64,000 bases of DNA from positions 1 to 64,000 of the IMG/VR virus record IMGVR_UViG_3300040810_000656. One strand, given 5' to 3'. How positions within the stretch are numbered: the first letter of the stretch is position 1; the number at the start of each line of letters is the position of its first letter. A program made the translations under genes and the position numbers. Positions 44,327 through 52,776 of this stretch are shown one piece after another. The notes under the pieces were generated by a model, which was not told the DNA's origin, searched no databases, and worked only from the letters and a program-made list of their open reading frames with translations. Origin of the DNA: a virus.

Positions 44327-45102
44327 CGTGACCTTAGTATTTGAGCATTTCTTTCAAACATTTCAGCAGTCATTTTGTATGATTGATTTTTACCTGTATT
44401 ATTAGCAATAGCAAGCTTTTCAGGAACATGGGTCATCATACATATTCTTGACAATCTTAACCATAGATCATAGTCTTCTGTGCATCCTATAAATTCTTTA
44501 CTTGCTGGCCCATGTAACCTAGAGTCAAAAAACTCTTTGTTTGGTTGACACACTTTGGCAAGTACTTCTTTCTTTATTAAAGAATTGCTATGAACAATAC
44601 ATCTGTTTAATAGAACAGATCTATCATAAGGTTCTTTAAATTCATGCTGTTTGTATTTTGGATGTACGTTATCATAATCACCATAAGCAACGCCAATCTC
44701 TACGTGCTGCATTAATTTTTCTACAAGAGTAGAAACCTTATTAGAATAATAAGCATCGTCTGAATCTAAGATACCAAAGATGTCTGCCCATTCCCATGCT
44801 TCCCAGATCGCAACATTTCTTCCAGTGCTAGCACCAGAGTTGTTGATTCTGAAAGCATATAAATCATCCTTCCTTCGTTCCTCGATTGGTCCACTATAAT
44901 ATGGCTGATTCAGAGTTCTTTTTTCAAATGGCTCACTTATAGAAGAAATTTCTTCCCACGAATGATCACTAGATCCATCATCAACAACATATACCCTTAA
45001 AGGCCCATCATAGTCTTGGCATGTTGCACTAATTATAGCATCTTTTACATAGTCACCGTAATTATAGTTTGTGCATATGATGGCTACATTAGGCTTGTTC
45101 AT
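44323..45102 (-). CDS. Family 2 glycosyltransferase
   Basis: A 259-residue protein with IICTNYNYGDYVKDAIIS then YVVDDGSSDHSWEEI (quoted in parts; residues 8-53), the canonical GT2 N-terminus, and ILDSDDAYY (residues 114-122), the DxD motif. EDYDLWLRL (residues 208-216) is the catalytic ED(Y/W)xLWxRL pattern. It is a complete single-domain GT2 enzyme, with no membrane segment, so it acts on soluble acceptors or membrane surface. Confidence 0.93.
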   Translation of the reverse strand: MNKPNVAIICTNYNYGDYVKDAIISATCQDYDGPLRVYVVDDGSSDHSWEEISSISEPFEKRTLNQPYYSGPIEERRKDDLYAFRINNSGASTGRNVAIWEAWEWADIFGILDSDDAYYSNKVSTLVEKLMQHVEIGVAYGDYDNVHPKYKQHEFKEPYDRSVLLNRCIVHSNSLIKKEVLAKVCQPNKEFFDSRLHGPASKEFIGCTEDYDLWLRLSRICMMTHVPEKLAIANNTGKNQSYKMTAEMFERNAQILRSR

Positions 45103-45853
45103 TAAATTCCCCCCATGTGATAAACGTATCTGGGTGACTAGAGGCTGCGTATGCCCTAACCTTATCTAAAAATAAGTCATCATTAATTTTTTCATCAGAA
45201 AATATCTTTAAACGATTACCGTTGAGGAATTTAAACAATGCAGATTGAAATAATAACCCACTTAAATTTTCACTAACAGGCTCTACTACTACTAATGTTT
45301 TCATCTGCACGTTTACTCTATGGTTTATTTTTTCTATCAAACGTCTATCTATTGCATCTCCAGAGTCGCAAACATAAATCCATCCATTTTTAGCGTGTTT
45401 AAATGCTTCATCTATAAGAAACTCAGATATTTGTGGTTTGGCGACCAACTGAAGTATATGATGTTCTGTTACATTAAAGTCAAAACTTGATTTTAGTGTT
45501 TTTTGTATTTCTGCATTATACTCTACAGCATCATTAATAACAACCACATATCTGGCTTGCATAGTTTGATTTTTTATGTCGTCAATAGTGTTTTTTAGTT
45601 TGTCTAAATTTCTATTAAACCTAATAAAAAAACCGACTTTTGGCTGCACCTCCTTTAATGCCGTTTTAACAAGATCATTAGACTCTTCTAATGATAGCTC
45701 AGTCAACCATTCTTTTGGTCTATAGCAATTACAAAATCTTTCTAAGATTATATTTCCGTCTTCAATTTTATGTTTTAGTTTTTCAAGCCTATTTAAATCA
45801 CACAAGCTACCATCTTTTAAAAACACACATCCTTCACAACTTGTATTTAACAT
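45089..45853 (-). CDS. GT2-like glycosyltransferase with Cys-rich N-terminus
   Basis: A 254-residue protein. Residues 1-45 carry a Cys-rich module (SCEGCVFLKDGSLCDLNRL, then FCNCYRPKEW) that may bind zinc or an iron cofactor. The rest (residues 70-230) contains VGFFIRFNRNLDKLKNTI, then ARYVVVINDAV and WIYVCDSGDAID, a GT2-like fold with the DSGD as acidic cluster. Presence of Cys-rich tags on two glycan proteins (also at 1371) suggests a shared accessory module. It overlaps its neighbours (14 and 1 bases). Confidence 0.65.
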   Translation of the reverse strand: MLNTSCEGCVFLKDGSLCDLNRLEKLKHKIEDGNIILERFCNCYRPKEWLTELSLEESNDLVKTALKEVQPKVGFFIRFNRNLDKLKNTIDDIKNQTMQARYVVVINDAVEYNAEIQKTLKSSFDFNVTEHHILQLVAKPQISEFLIDEAFKHAKNGWIYVCDSGDAIDRRLIEKINHRVNVQMKTLVVVEPVSENLSGLLFQSALFKFLNGNRLKIFSDEKINDDLFLDKVRAYAASSHPDTFITWGEFNEQA

Positions 45854-46275
45854 TATGATTTTCTCCTAGCTACTATTGTAAAATTACAAGTCTGATGATC
45901 ATAATGCTTTTGTTCAACGTAAAGATTTGGAGGAAGCAGACCTTCTAGTGAGATAAGCGAACTAACCGATTTTCGTTTTTGTTCAGAAAACAAAGCAGCG
46001 TTTATACTGTCTTCATCTATTTCTTCATTATATTTTCTTCTAGCTAAAATATTCATGTCTATATCAGTAATTGTTAGTTTGCCGTTAAGTCTTAGTTTAG
46101 TGGCTAGTTTTTTTAATAGCTCTTGGTATTCATTAATACTGAAAGAAGAAATAAAGTGATCGCATACAATGTCTGTTCCTTCTGAATTTAACAGAATGCC
46201 GTCTAGCATTGGCAAGCTATTTGCCCATTTGCCGCTAGTGCCTTCTGGCTTATTTGTTGACAGGTATACCTTCAT
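45853..46275 (-). CDS. Short methyltransferase-like protein in the glycan cluster
   Basis: The start is placed at ATG 46275 behind GGAGGAATAT, not 27 bases upstream. The 140-residue protein contains INEYQELLKKLATKLRLNGKLTITDIDMNILA (quoted in parts), which resembles the C-terminal half of a SAM-dependent methyltransferase (helix then the LxxGG(K/R)LxIxxxD strand). No GxGxG motif is seen, so it may lack SAM binding or be a reduced family member. It overlaps both neighbours. Confidence 0.45.
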   Translation of the reverse strand: MKVYLSTNKPEGTSGKWANSLPMLDGILLNSEGTDIVCDHFISSFSINEYQELLKKLATKLRLNGKLTITDIDMNILARRKYNEEIDEDSINAALFSEQKRKSVSSLISLEGLLPPNLYVEQKHYDHQTCNFTIVARRKS

Positions 46276-47308
46276 ATATTCCTCCGTTTTTTTTATTTTC
46301 AATAGCCTGGAAAAACAACCTATTCCAGCCTTCAGTGAAGCGATTTAAATTAAACTTTTCTAATATTGTTTTTCTAGCATTGTCGCCAAGTTCACGAGCC
46401 TTTTCTGGATTTGCAAGAAGCTCTTCTAAGAAGGTTCTCAACTCTTTAGGGTCATTTGACAACAACCCATTATAATTGTGTTCGATAATTTCTGGTATCA
46501 TACAGTTGGCTGTAGAGACTATAGCACAACCGCAAGCCATTGCTTCCATTAAGACAGTTGGAACAGGTGAGTGCAAAGAAGTATTATAGAATATACTATG
46601 CTCACTATATACTTGGCGAAGATGCTCAATTGAATTTGCGGGTTCAGAAAAGCCAGGACTTTTACCATATACTTGTGTTGGTAAGCCTCGTGTTGTATCT
46701 CTCCATAAGTTAAACCCACAGCACCAATCTCTATTAGGCCAATCATTTACTACAGATAAACATGCATTTATTCTGTTTTTAGATACAGGACGCCAAAAAT
46801 CTGTATCTACACCATGCTCAATTATTTCAGCACTTCTTTTGCTTCTAATCCAGGCTTTGGCGTTATATTTAGATATGAATGAATCTAAATCCACCTTAAT
46901 ACTGTTAAAGCCAGCTACTTGTGTCTCTTCTGGCATTCTTATATCTGGTAAAATATGAGTATGTCTAATAATCGGAATAGAGATTTTATTCAGGGTTTGT
47001 TCATTATTCTGAGCTACTACATTATGTAGCACCATTAATCTTTTATCAGATGTATGGCTAAGTATTAAATCAAAATCAAGATAGCTTGGAATATTATTTA
47101 TGATGTGATAATTTTCTGGAATTGGAGCATAGTCTGTATCCCAAGTTTTTTGGCCTGGAATATTTAAGGCATAAAAATTATGACCCGTTTTACACAGATT
47201 GTATTCATATCTTTCATGTGTTGTTGCAGTAAGTATGTTTAAAGGCTCATCTTTTTTTGGATGATGCATTATAGCACGTATATTTGTCTGTGTGGCATTA
47301 ACTGTCAT
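46250..47308 (-). CDS. GT4-like glycosyltransferase (group 1)
   Basis: A 352-residue protein. The N-terminal half is a GT-B acceptor domain (with HNFYALNIPGQKTWD and an RHTHILPDI turn); the C-terminal half has SPVPTVLMEAMACGCAIVST (residues 260-279), the nucleotide-binding E(A)xAxGxP motif of GT4 enzymes, followed by the NGLLSNDP and LGDNARKTILEKFN elements. It overlaps the next two genes and is one of three consecutive GT4-type genes. Confidence 0.92.
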   Translation of the reverse strand: MTVNATQTNIRAIMHHPKKDEPLNILTATTHERYEYNLCKTGHNFYALNIPGQKTWDTDYAPIPENYHIINNIPSYLDFDLILSHTSDKRLMVLHNVVAQNNEQTLNKISIPIIRHTHILPDIRMPEETQVAGFNSIKVDLDSFISKYNAKAWIRSKRSAEIIEHGVDTDFWRPVSKNRINACLSVVNDWPNRDWCCGFNLWRDTTRGLPTQVYGKSPGFSEPANSIEHLRQVYSEHSIFYNTSLHSPVPTVLMEAMACGCAIVSTANCMIPEIIEHNYNGLLSNDPKELRTFLEELLANPEKARELGDNARKTILEKFNLNRFTEGWNRLFFQAIENKKNGGIYEGIPVNK

Positions 47309-48389
47309 TAAGTAGCTCCTTTATAGTTTTCCCTACTATAGTATGGTCCATCTTTGTGGCTTCTTTCACAGCTTTTTTAGACAGTACGTCAGCTTCTTTT
47401 GATTTCCATTTCATGTACGCTTCACGCATAGCGAATTGTAATCCACGCAAATCAATTTCTCTCCAATAAGCACCATAATTGTCTAAGTTTGGAACTGTGT
47501 CTATAGCACCAAAGCATGGTTGCTCAGTAGAATCTACAGATCTACCTACTCCAAAATCATCAATACCAGTGTTTTTAGTCCATATCACAGGTACACCGCA
47601 GGCCATAGACTCTAAAGCTGGGATACAAAAAGCCTCTCCCCTGCTAGGCATCACAAAGCGGTGACATTGTTTTATAATAGATTTATACATCTTATCTTCA
47701 AGCATACCAGATAAAACTATTTCTTTTTTATAGCTCTTTCTTAATTTCATTCTAGCTTTTATTCCATCGCAATATTTTTGTACCATTGAAGCATTTGCCT
47801 TAGAGGTTTTTAAAACTAGATTAACGGGTTCTTCTGGATAAAACTCAGCATGAAAAGATTGAATAAGGGCTTTTACATTCTTTCTTTCTATGAATTCACC
47901 AATAAACAAAAAATTGAATGTATTATCAATTTCTTTGATGCCTCCAATTGACTTATGAGTTTGGTATTCGGATATGTTTAATGAATGAGGAACCACGTAT
48001 ATTGGAACTTTAACACCGCTCATTCTACAATGACCTTTACATTCTAAGCTAGGAACCCATATTTCATCCATTAGATTTAATGATTCTGTCCATCCAGTAA
48101 GTTTAAATGGAGACGTTTCAACGTCTAAGAATCCAATGTTTTTGTAATTCGCATTATATGATAAAAGATGTGGAAGCACATGCTGTATGCAAATATTACA
48201 GCCATAAGAGGATTTAGCTTCCAGTTGCTTGATTCTTTCTGGATAGTCAATCTGCCGTGCTTCGTATGACACAGCTCTAGGAATCACATTTATTCCAACA
48301 TTATCCATCGCTAGAATGTTATTCAAACACGCATTACCCCATCCAGTTCCATCTCTATAATTTCCAATGTATAATACTTTATTTGACAT
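47298..48389 (-). CDS. GT4-like glycosyltransferase (group 1)
   Basis: A 363-residue protein with YIGNYRDGTGWG opening (the Gly-rich loop of GT-B enzymes), FLFIGEFIERKNVKALIQSF (residues 168-187), and FVMPSRGEAFCIPALESMACGVPVIWT (quoted in parts; around residue 245-272) with the expected P(S)RxE(A/G)xxxPxLE(S)MAxGxPV motif. It is a complete GT4 enzyme. A retaining sugar transferase in the glycan pathway is likely. It overlaps its neighbours by 11 bases. Confidence 0.93.
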   Translation of the reverse strand: MSNKVLYIGNYRDGTGWGNACLNNILAMDNVGINVIPRAVSYEARQIDYPERIKQLEAKSSYGCNICIQHVLPHLLSYNANYKNIGFLDVETSPFKLTGWTESLNLMDEIWVPSLECKGHCRMSGVKVPIYVVPHSLNISEYQTHKSIGGIKEIDNTFNFLFIGEFIERKNVKALIQSFHAEFYPEEPVNLVLKTSKANASMVQKYCDGIKARMKLRKSYKKEIVLSGMLEDKMYKSIIKQCHRFVMPSRGEAFCIPALESMACGVPVIWTKNTGIDDFGVGRSVDSTEQPCFGAIDTVPNLDNYGAYWREIDLRGLQFAMREAYMKWKSKEADVLSKKAVKEATKMDHTIVGKTIKELLNDS

Positions 48390-50022
48390 TACTAATCACC
48401 TTTTGATATCTAGCTTGTTCCCAGCTATTTAGCTGGTTTCTAAAGTTTAACAATTCTTTACCAGCTTCTTCAATAGAAAAGGCTTTAAACTTATTATAGG
48501 ATTGAATATGTGATTCATTAAAATAACAATTTGCATCAACATTATCACATCTGTATCCATATGTGCAGTCTCTTAATACTCTTCTCCAAAAATATCCGCC
48601 AATCCAATCTGGTTTACATAAAACATTATTAAACAAAAAGTTTACTTTATCTTGTAGAGAAAGATTCTCAGGAACACTTGTTGCTGGCTGCTTTATTCTT
48701 GGTGGACTAAGCCAAGTAGATTTAATATCTTGAAGTTCTACTCTATTTGCATAGTCGATCCATTTATTGGCTGCATTATCCCATGTATAATGGGACTTTG
48801 CTTTATTCATTACTTCTATGCCCTTAGCACGTATTTGTTCTGGCGTTTCGTTTGTTAGTGCAAGCAAATAATTAATGAATTTTTCATTATCTGGAATGGC
48901 TCTCATGCATCCAGTTTCGCATTCTTTGTTATACGCCAGTGGCTCAATACCTACACCTCCTATGTTATCAATAACAGACTGCATGGCAGAATAGTATGTA
49001 GAAATAACAGGAAGCCCACAATAAGCGGCTTCTAGTTGAGGCATACCAAAACCTTCGCTGTTTGCGTATTGCACATAGACATCAAATATATTGTATATTT
49101 TTGCAAGATCTTCTTCCGACATCTTATTATTAATACCAACAAGTTGATTAGTAAACTTGCCGCAGTTCTTACAGTGCTGCACAGAATCTTGGAAAAAGTC
49201 AGAACTAATTTTATTACAGTTCTTGCATTTATATGTAAACAAAACCCTGTTTGACAAACTATGCTCATCTAAAAGACTTGGAATATCCCAGCCAATGTCT
49301 GGATAATATGTGTGGCAATATAAAAACACATTGTTCTTTTTTGTTCTATTTAAGAATTCTCTGAAAGCCTTAAATAAATCTGGATATAGTTTGCGTTTTT
49401 GGTTTCTCATTACAGTGCCAATAATTAATGATTGAGAATGAACACCGTGTTTTTGCTTGTGTTCATATTTATTGTCAATCATATTAAATGTATCACTTGC
49501 TGCTGGGGGTGCTAGATCTACAAATTTCATGTTGTCAGACTGTGAAGCAAGTGTATCGCGGCCAAACTCAGAATATGCAAAAATAGCATCTGCGTCTTCA
49601 TATGTTGCAATCCACTGATTATTTTGGGGAGCGGCGTCTACAGTAGGCATAAGTGCCCATTTGTAAAAATCTCTAAATGGAGAACGCTGTTCAAATTCTA
49701 CCATCCACCAATCTCTTATGTCCATCACTACATCTGGCATAAAGTCTATTAAAACTTCATTATAGGTAAAGTCTCCAAATTGAGCAGTTGGATTACTATA
49801 AGAGCTAAAATTTGGATGATCTTTGGATGGTTTATTTGGATAAATCTTCCAAGGATACTGTTTTATTTGAGGGTCTTCGGCTCCAGCATAAACACCCAAT
49901 TGAGCAACTTCAATATTTGGCTGTTGAGCCATTCTTTGAAGCACTTCATTGGTATAAACTGAATAGCCAGTTGTTAGCCAAGGAGCCTCTGATACAAATA
50001 ATACTTTAGTTTTTCTATTCAT
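48379..50022 (-). CDS. GT4-like glycosyltransferase with inserted Cys4 zinc ribbon
   Basis: Start at ATG 50022 (the reading frame extends three codons further upstream to a TTG). The 547-residue protein has a GT-B layout: VLFVSEAPWLTTGYSVYTNE opening, and SEGFGMPQLEAAYCGLPVISTYYSA (quoted in parts) near residue 330. Inserted between the domains (about residues 264-288) is CKNCNKISSDFF...CKNCGKF, a Cys4 zinc-ribbon loop not part of the usual fold. Its stop overlaps a GT gene; its start overlaps the SSB gene by 8 bases, linking glycan and replication transcription. The C-terminal 130 residues are extra and unrecognised. Confidence 0.85.
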   Translation of the reverse strand: MNRKTKVLFVSEAPWLTTGYSVYTNEVLQRMAQQPNIEVAQLGVYAGAEDPQIKQYPWKIYPNKPSKDHPNFSSYSNPTAQFGDFTYNEVLIDFMPDVVMDIRDWWMVEFEQRSPFRDFYKWALMPTVDAAPQNNQWIATYEDADAIFAYSEFGRDTLASQSDNMKFVDLAPPAASDTFNMIDNKYEHKQKHGVHSQSLIIGTVMRNQKRKLYPDLFKAFREFLNRTKKNNVFLYCHTYYPDIGWDIPSLLDEHSLSNRVLFTYKCKNCNKISSDFFQDSVQHCKNCGKFTNQLVGINNKMSEEDLAKIYNIFDVYVQYANSEGFGMPQLEAAYCGLPVISTYYSAMQSVIDNIGGVGIEPLAYNKECETGCMRAIPDNEKFINYLLALTNETPEQIRAKGIEVMNKAKSHYTWDNAANKWIDYANRVELQDIKSTWLSPPRIKQPATSVPENLSLQDKVNFLFNNVLCKPDWIGGYFWRRVLRDCTYGYRCDNVDANCYFNESHIQSYNKFKAFSIEEAGKELLNFRNQLNSWEQARYQKVISNVK

Positions 50023-50320
50023 CGTTATCAATATCGTTAAAGATTTTAAAACTAGTTACACGAAACACAAAATTATTACTATAGTTTCTAGCAATTGCTT
50101 CTATTACTATATAATCACCAAATCTACCTTGATTGGCAATCGCTTTTGCTGCCGTGTCCCATGCTTCAAAAGTCAAAACATTGTTTCTTTTTTTGGTGTA
50201 GCCTTCGCGGTCTTTGCGATGTTCTTCTACGTTAACTTTAAAACGACAAACTGTTGTATTGTGGACATTTTCTAAAATTGGGTCTTCCACAAACTTCCCA
50301 AGAAAATTACATTTATTCAT
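50015..50320 (-). CDS. ssb: Single-stranded DNA-binding protein (OB fold)
   Basis: A 101-residue protein with MNKCNFLGKFVEDPILEN and CRFKVNVEEHRKDREGYTKKRNNVLTFEAWDTAAKAI (quoted in parts), matching the bacterial SSB OB-fold core: N-terminal strand, the xxxRFxxA(V/N) strand pair, and the FxxWxxxA segment. It lacks the acidic DDDIPF-type C-terminal tail, ending IFNDIDNDE, which is a partial acidic tail. Probably the phage replication SSB. It sits beside the polymerase genes. Confidence 0.85.
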   Translation of the reverse strand: MNKCNFLGKFVEDPILENVHNTTVCRFKVNVEEHRKDREGYTKKRNNVLTFEAWDTAAKAIANQGRFGDYIVIEAIARNYSNNFVFRVTSFKIFNDIDNDE

Positions 50321-50323
50321 TTA

Positions 50324-51874
50324 TCAAACCTGTTTTACTCTGTTTACAATTATAGATGTTTTATCGCGTTTAGATATTTCACCATGAATAAGAACGGTGT
50401 TTCCCTCTACTAGCAAGTCTTTATACTCTTCAAAAGCCTCTGGAAAAACGGTAATCGAATCCAGCATCCCGCTGCTGTCTTCGGCACAAACAAATGCCAT
50501 AAGCTGACCAGGATTTTTGCCCTTTTTAGTTTTGTATTGTCTAACAGAACTAATGCTTACAACAATGTTTACTTTACCTGTTATCGCACCGTTTGCTATG
50601 TCTCGACACATAGTAGCATATGACGCCTCTTCAGTATCATCAACCTTGCTGCACGTTAAAGCACATCCCATTAAATTTTCCTCGTCTTGAGCAATTGTAG
50701 CAACACTATCCTTAATTCCATACATTGGATTAGCTAGAGCCTGATTAATATCTGCTACAGTTTGCTGTCTCTTAGAAGTAAGCTTGAAATTCATGAGCAT
50801 GTCATTCACGCAGTCATATAGAGTATTAAACTTTTTGTAGTTTTCATATACATACTTCTGTTCTCTTGCTGTTAATTGTTGCCAGCTATCAAATTCATAT
50901 AGCATTTTTTTACGATCTGTGTGGTTCTTTGGCCCATTAAATGCACCAACGGAAATTAATGATATAGCAGCTCTTTTATTTACCTTGCCATTATAGATCA
51001 TTTCCATTAGGCAGTTTAGCCATGTGAATTGACTTATTTCATGACTAGACTTTAGGTTTTCAATCTTTGCACACTCAGCATCGCCAACATTCTTAACATG
51101 CGAAATGCCAAAAATAATTTTACCTTCATGATCTGTAAAATCTTTATATAGGTAGTTTAGTCTTGGTGGATATACTTCAATATCGTTACCCTTGGCATCA
51201 ACGATTAGCTCCTTCATTTCACGCTGAGAGTCTGGCTTACGATACGCATGATTAAGATAAGTGACATAGAATTTGGATGGACGATAAAGTTTACAATATG
51301 CTGACCAATAAGCATTAATAGCATATGAAACAGCGTGTGATTTGTTAAATGCGTATCTGTTAGACTTCTCAATCCATCCAAAGATTTCCTGGGCGATCTC
51401 CTTAGAAACAATACCAAGCTTTTCAGCACCCTCTAGGAACTGACCCTTAACCTTTTCCATGAGGTCGGCTTTCTTTTTACCAATAGCCTTACGAAGAGCG
51501 TCTGCTTCCTTCAGATCAAACCCAGCAAGTTTCTGGGCGATCATCATAGATTGCTCTTGGTATACAAGCACCCCATAAGTTTCAGATAGAATATCCTCAA
51601 GAGACTCATGCTGGTAAATAACCTTGTCTTTTCCAGCCTTACGGTCACAGTAATGCTGAGTCATAGATTTACCGTCTACATAGGCACGAAGACACCCAGG
51701 ACGGATAAGACTAATTAGAGCGGATAGTTCTGAAATACTTCTAGGATGTAACTGTTTTGACCAATGGCGACCAAGATTAGACTCTAGCTGAAACACTCCC
51801 TTGGTACGTCCTGAACAAATATAGTCCCATACTTTTGTGTCGTGAAAATCATTAATGTCAAACTGACTACTCAA
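50324..51874 (-). CDS. dnaE: DNA polymerase III alpha subunit, C-terminal half (fingers, HhH, OB)
   Basis: This gene encodes the C-terminal half of DnaE as a separate protein of 516 residues (TTG 51874 behind CGGAG; an upstream in-frame TTG at 51907 is a weaker alternative). Conserved segments are FQLES (the start of the fingers), QHESLEDILSETYGVLVYQEQSMMIAQ, DALRKAIGKKK, NKSHAVSYAINAYW, and a C-terminal OB-like domain (VLIHGEISKRDKTSIIVNRVKQV, quoted in parts). Nothing of the PHP or catalytic aspartate region is present; these lie in the upstream gene (52773-54338). It overlaps the exonuclease gene by 8 bases. Confidence 0.93.
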   Translation of the reverse strand: MSSQFDINDFHDTKVWDYICSGRTKGVFQLESNLGRHWSKQLHPRSISELSALISLIRPGCLRAYVDGKSMTQHYCDRKAGKDKVIYQHESLEDILSETYGVLVYQEQSMMIAQKLAGFDLKEADALRKAIGKKKADLMEKVKGQFLEGAEKLGIVSKEIAQEIFGWIEKSNRYAFNKSHAVSYAINAYWSAYCKLYRPSKFYVTYLNHAYRKPDSQREMKELIVDAKGNDIEVYPPRLNYLYKDFTDHEGKIIFGISHVKNVGDAECAKIENLKSSHEISQFTWLNCLMEMIYNGKVNKRAAISLISVGAFNGPKNHTDRKKMLYEFDSWQQLTAREQKYVYENYKKFNTLYDCVNDMLMNFKLTSKRQQTVADINQALANPMYGIKDSVATIAQDEENLMGCALTCSKVDDTEEASYATMCRDIANGAITGKVNIVVSISSVRQYKTKKGKNPGQLMAFVCAEDSSGMLDSITVFPEAFEEYKDLLVEGNTVLIHGEISKRDKTSIIVNRVKQV

Positions 51875-52556
51875 TATACATTTCTCCGTTTGCAAATGCT
51901 TTTTCAAACTTTACCTTCTTCAATAGCCCACGTTGAAGCTTCAAGAACTTAATAAGGATGTTGGCAGTGTCCTTAACGTCTTGTAGAGCATCATGAGCGT
52001 TATCCTTGGATAGTCCAAAATAATCACGCAAGTAATCCATGTTATAAGACTTAACATCTTGATTGTTCTCAAACCAGCAGTAGATGTGATCCATTAGGTC
52101 CATCTTAAAGACAGGATTAAATAACTTTTGGTCATCACGATCAGTATTGTATGGGCCATACTCTTTACACATGCGACGAACAATAGGCATATCATAACTA
52201 ATAATGTTAAAACCAGCAGCGATTGGAGCAGTGAACGGAGTATTTTTCCAATTGTACTGATTTACAAATTCTGTAAACTTCTTCCATACTACCTTTGGGG
52301 GTGGTGCTTTTGCTAGGTCTTCACGGTTCTTTCTGGTAATTTCCAGTGCCTTTTCCTCAAGCGGAGCAACACCAGCGGCAATAGCTTTTTCATCATCAAT
52401 AATAGGACGAATCTCGCTATTGAATACACCTCCAGGTTGAAGAGTTAGCTTTCTGCCATGAATAGCAATTGCAGCAATCTGCGTAGGTTGTGCTGTGTTA
52501 GGATTAGCACCACCAGTCTCAAAATCGAAGCAAATAATGTCCCTCATATTAGCCAT
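51867..52556 (-). CDS. DnaQ-like DEDDh 3'-5' exonuclease
   Basis: A 229-residue protein with all five DEDDh residues: D11 and E13 in CFDFETGG, D122 in FNIISYDMP, and H188 and D193 in AHDALQDVKDT. This is the proofreading epsilon fold. Its position between the two halves of the polymerase alpha gene strongly suggests it is the replicase exonuclease. The start ATG 52556 follows AAAGGATAAGATTC. Its C-terminal 20 residues are basic and may mediate binding to the polymerase. It overlaps the 52549 gene. Confidence 0.92.
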   Translation of the reverse strand: MANMRDIICFDFETGGANPNTAQPTQIAAIAIHGRKLTLQPGGVFNSEIRPIIDDEKAIAAGVAPLEEKALEITRKNREDLAKAPPPKVVWKKFTEFVNQYNWKNTPFTAPIAAGFNIISYDMPIVRRMCKEYGPYNTDRDDQKLFNPVFKMDLMDHIYCWFENNQDVKSYNMDYLRDYFGLSKDNAHDALQDVKDTANILIKFLKLQRGLLKKVKFEKAFANGEMYIE

Positions 52557-52776
52557 GAATCTTATCCTTTAATAGGGAAGAAAATTTATTAACAGCTTCG
52601 TCAAGATTAGCATAAAGATTGTAGCATCTGTGCTTCTCAGACCATACTTGATACTTAGCACTACGCTTAATTATAGCATTCTTCATTACGTTGTCAATAT
52701 TGCAAATGGATACACCATCAACATCAAGCGATCCGCCCCCATAAATAACAGCTTTAACGTCTTGTTTAGTCATCAT
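52549..52776 (-). CDS. 75-residue protein between polymerase halves
   Basis: A small protein starting ATGATG (52776) overlapping the stop of the polymerase N-terminal gene, with GGAG upstream, and overlapping the exonuclease start. It has no Cys motif. The segment QVWSEKHRCYNLYANLDEAVNKFSSL resembles a helix-rich surface. Strict conservation of overlaps on both sides implies a true gene. It might be an accessory to the split polymerase or unrelated. No family is recognised. Confidence 0.75.
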   Translation of the reverse strand: MMTKQDVKAVIYGGGSLDVDGVSICNIDNVMKNAIIKRSAKYQVWSEKHRCYNLYANLDEAVNKFSSLLKDKIHG

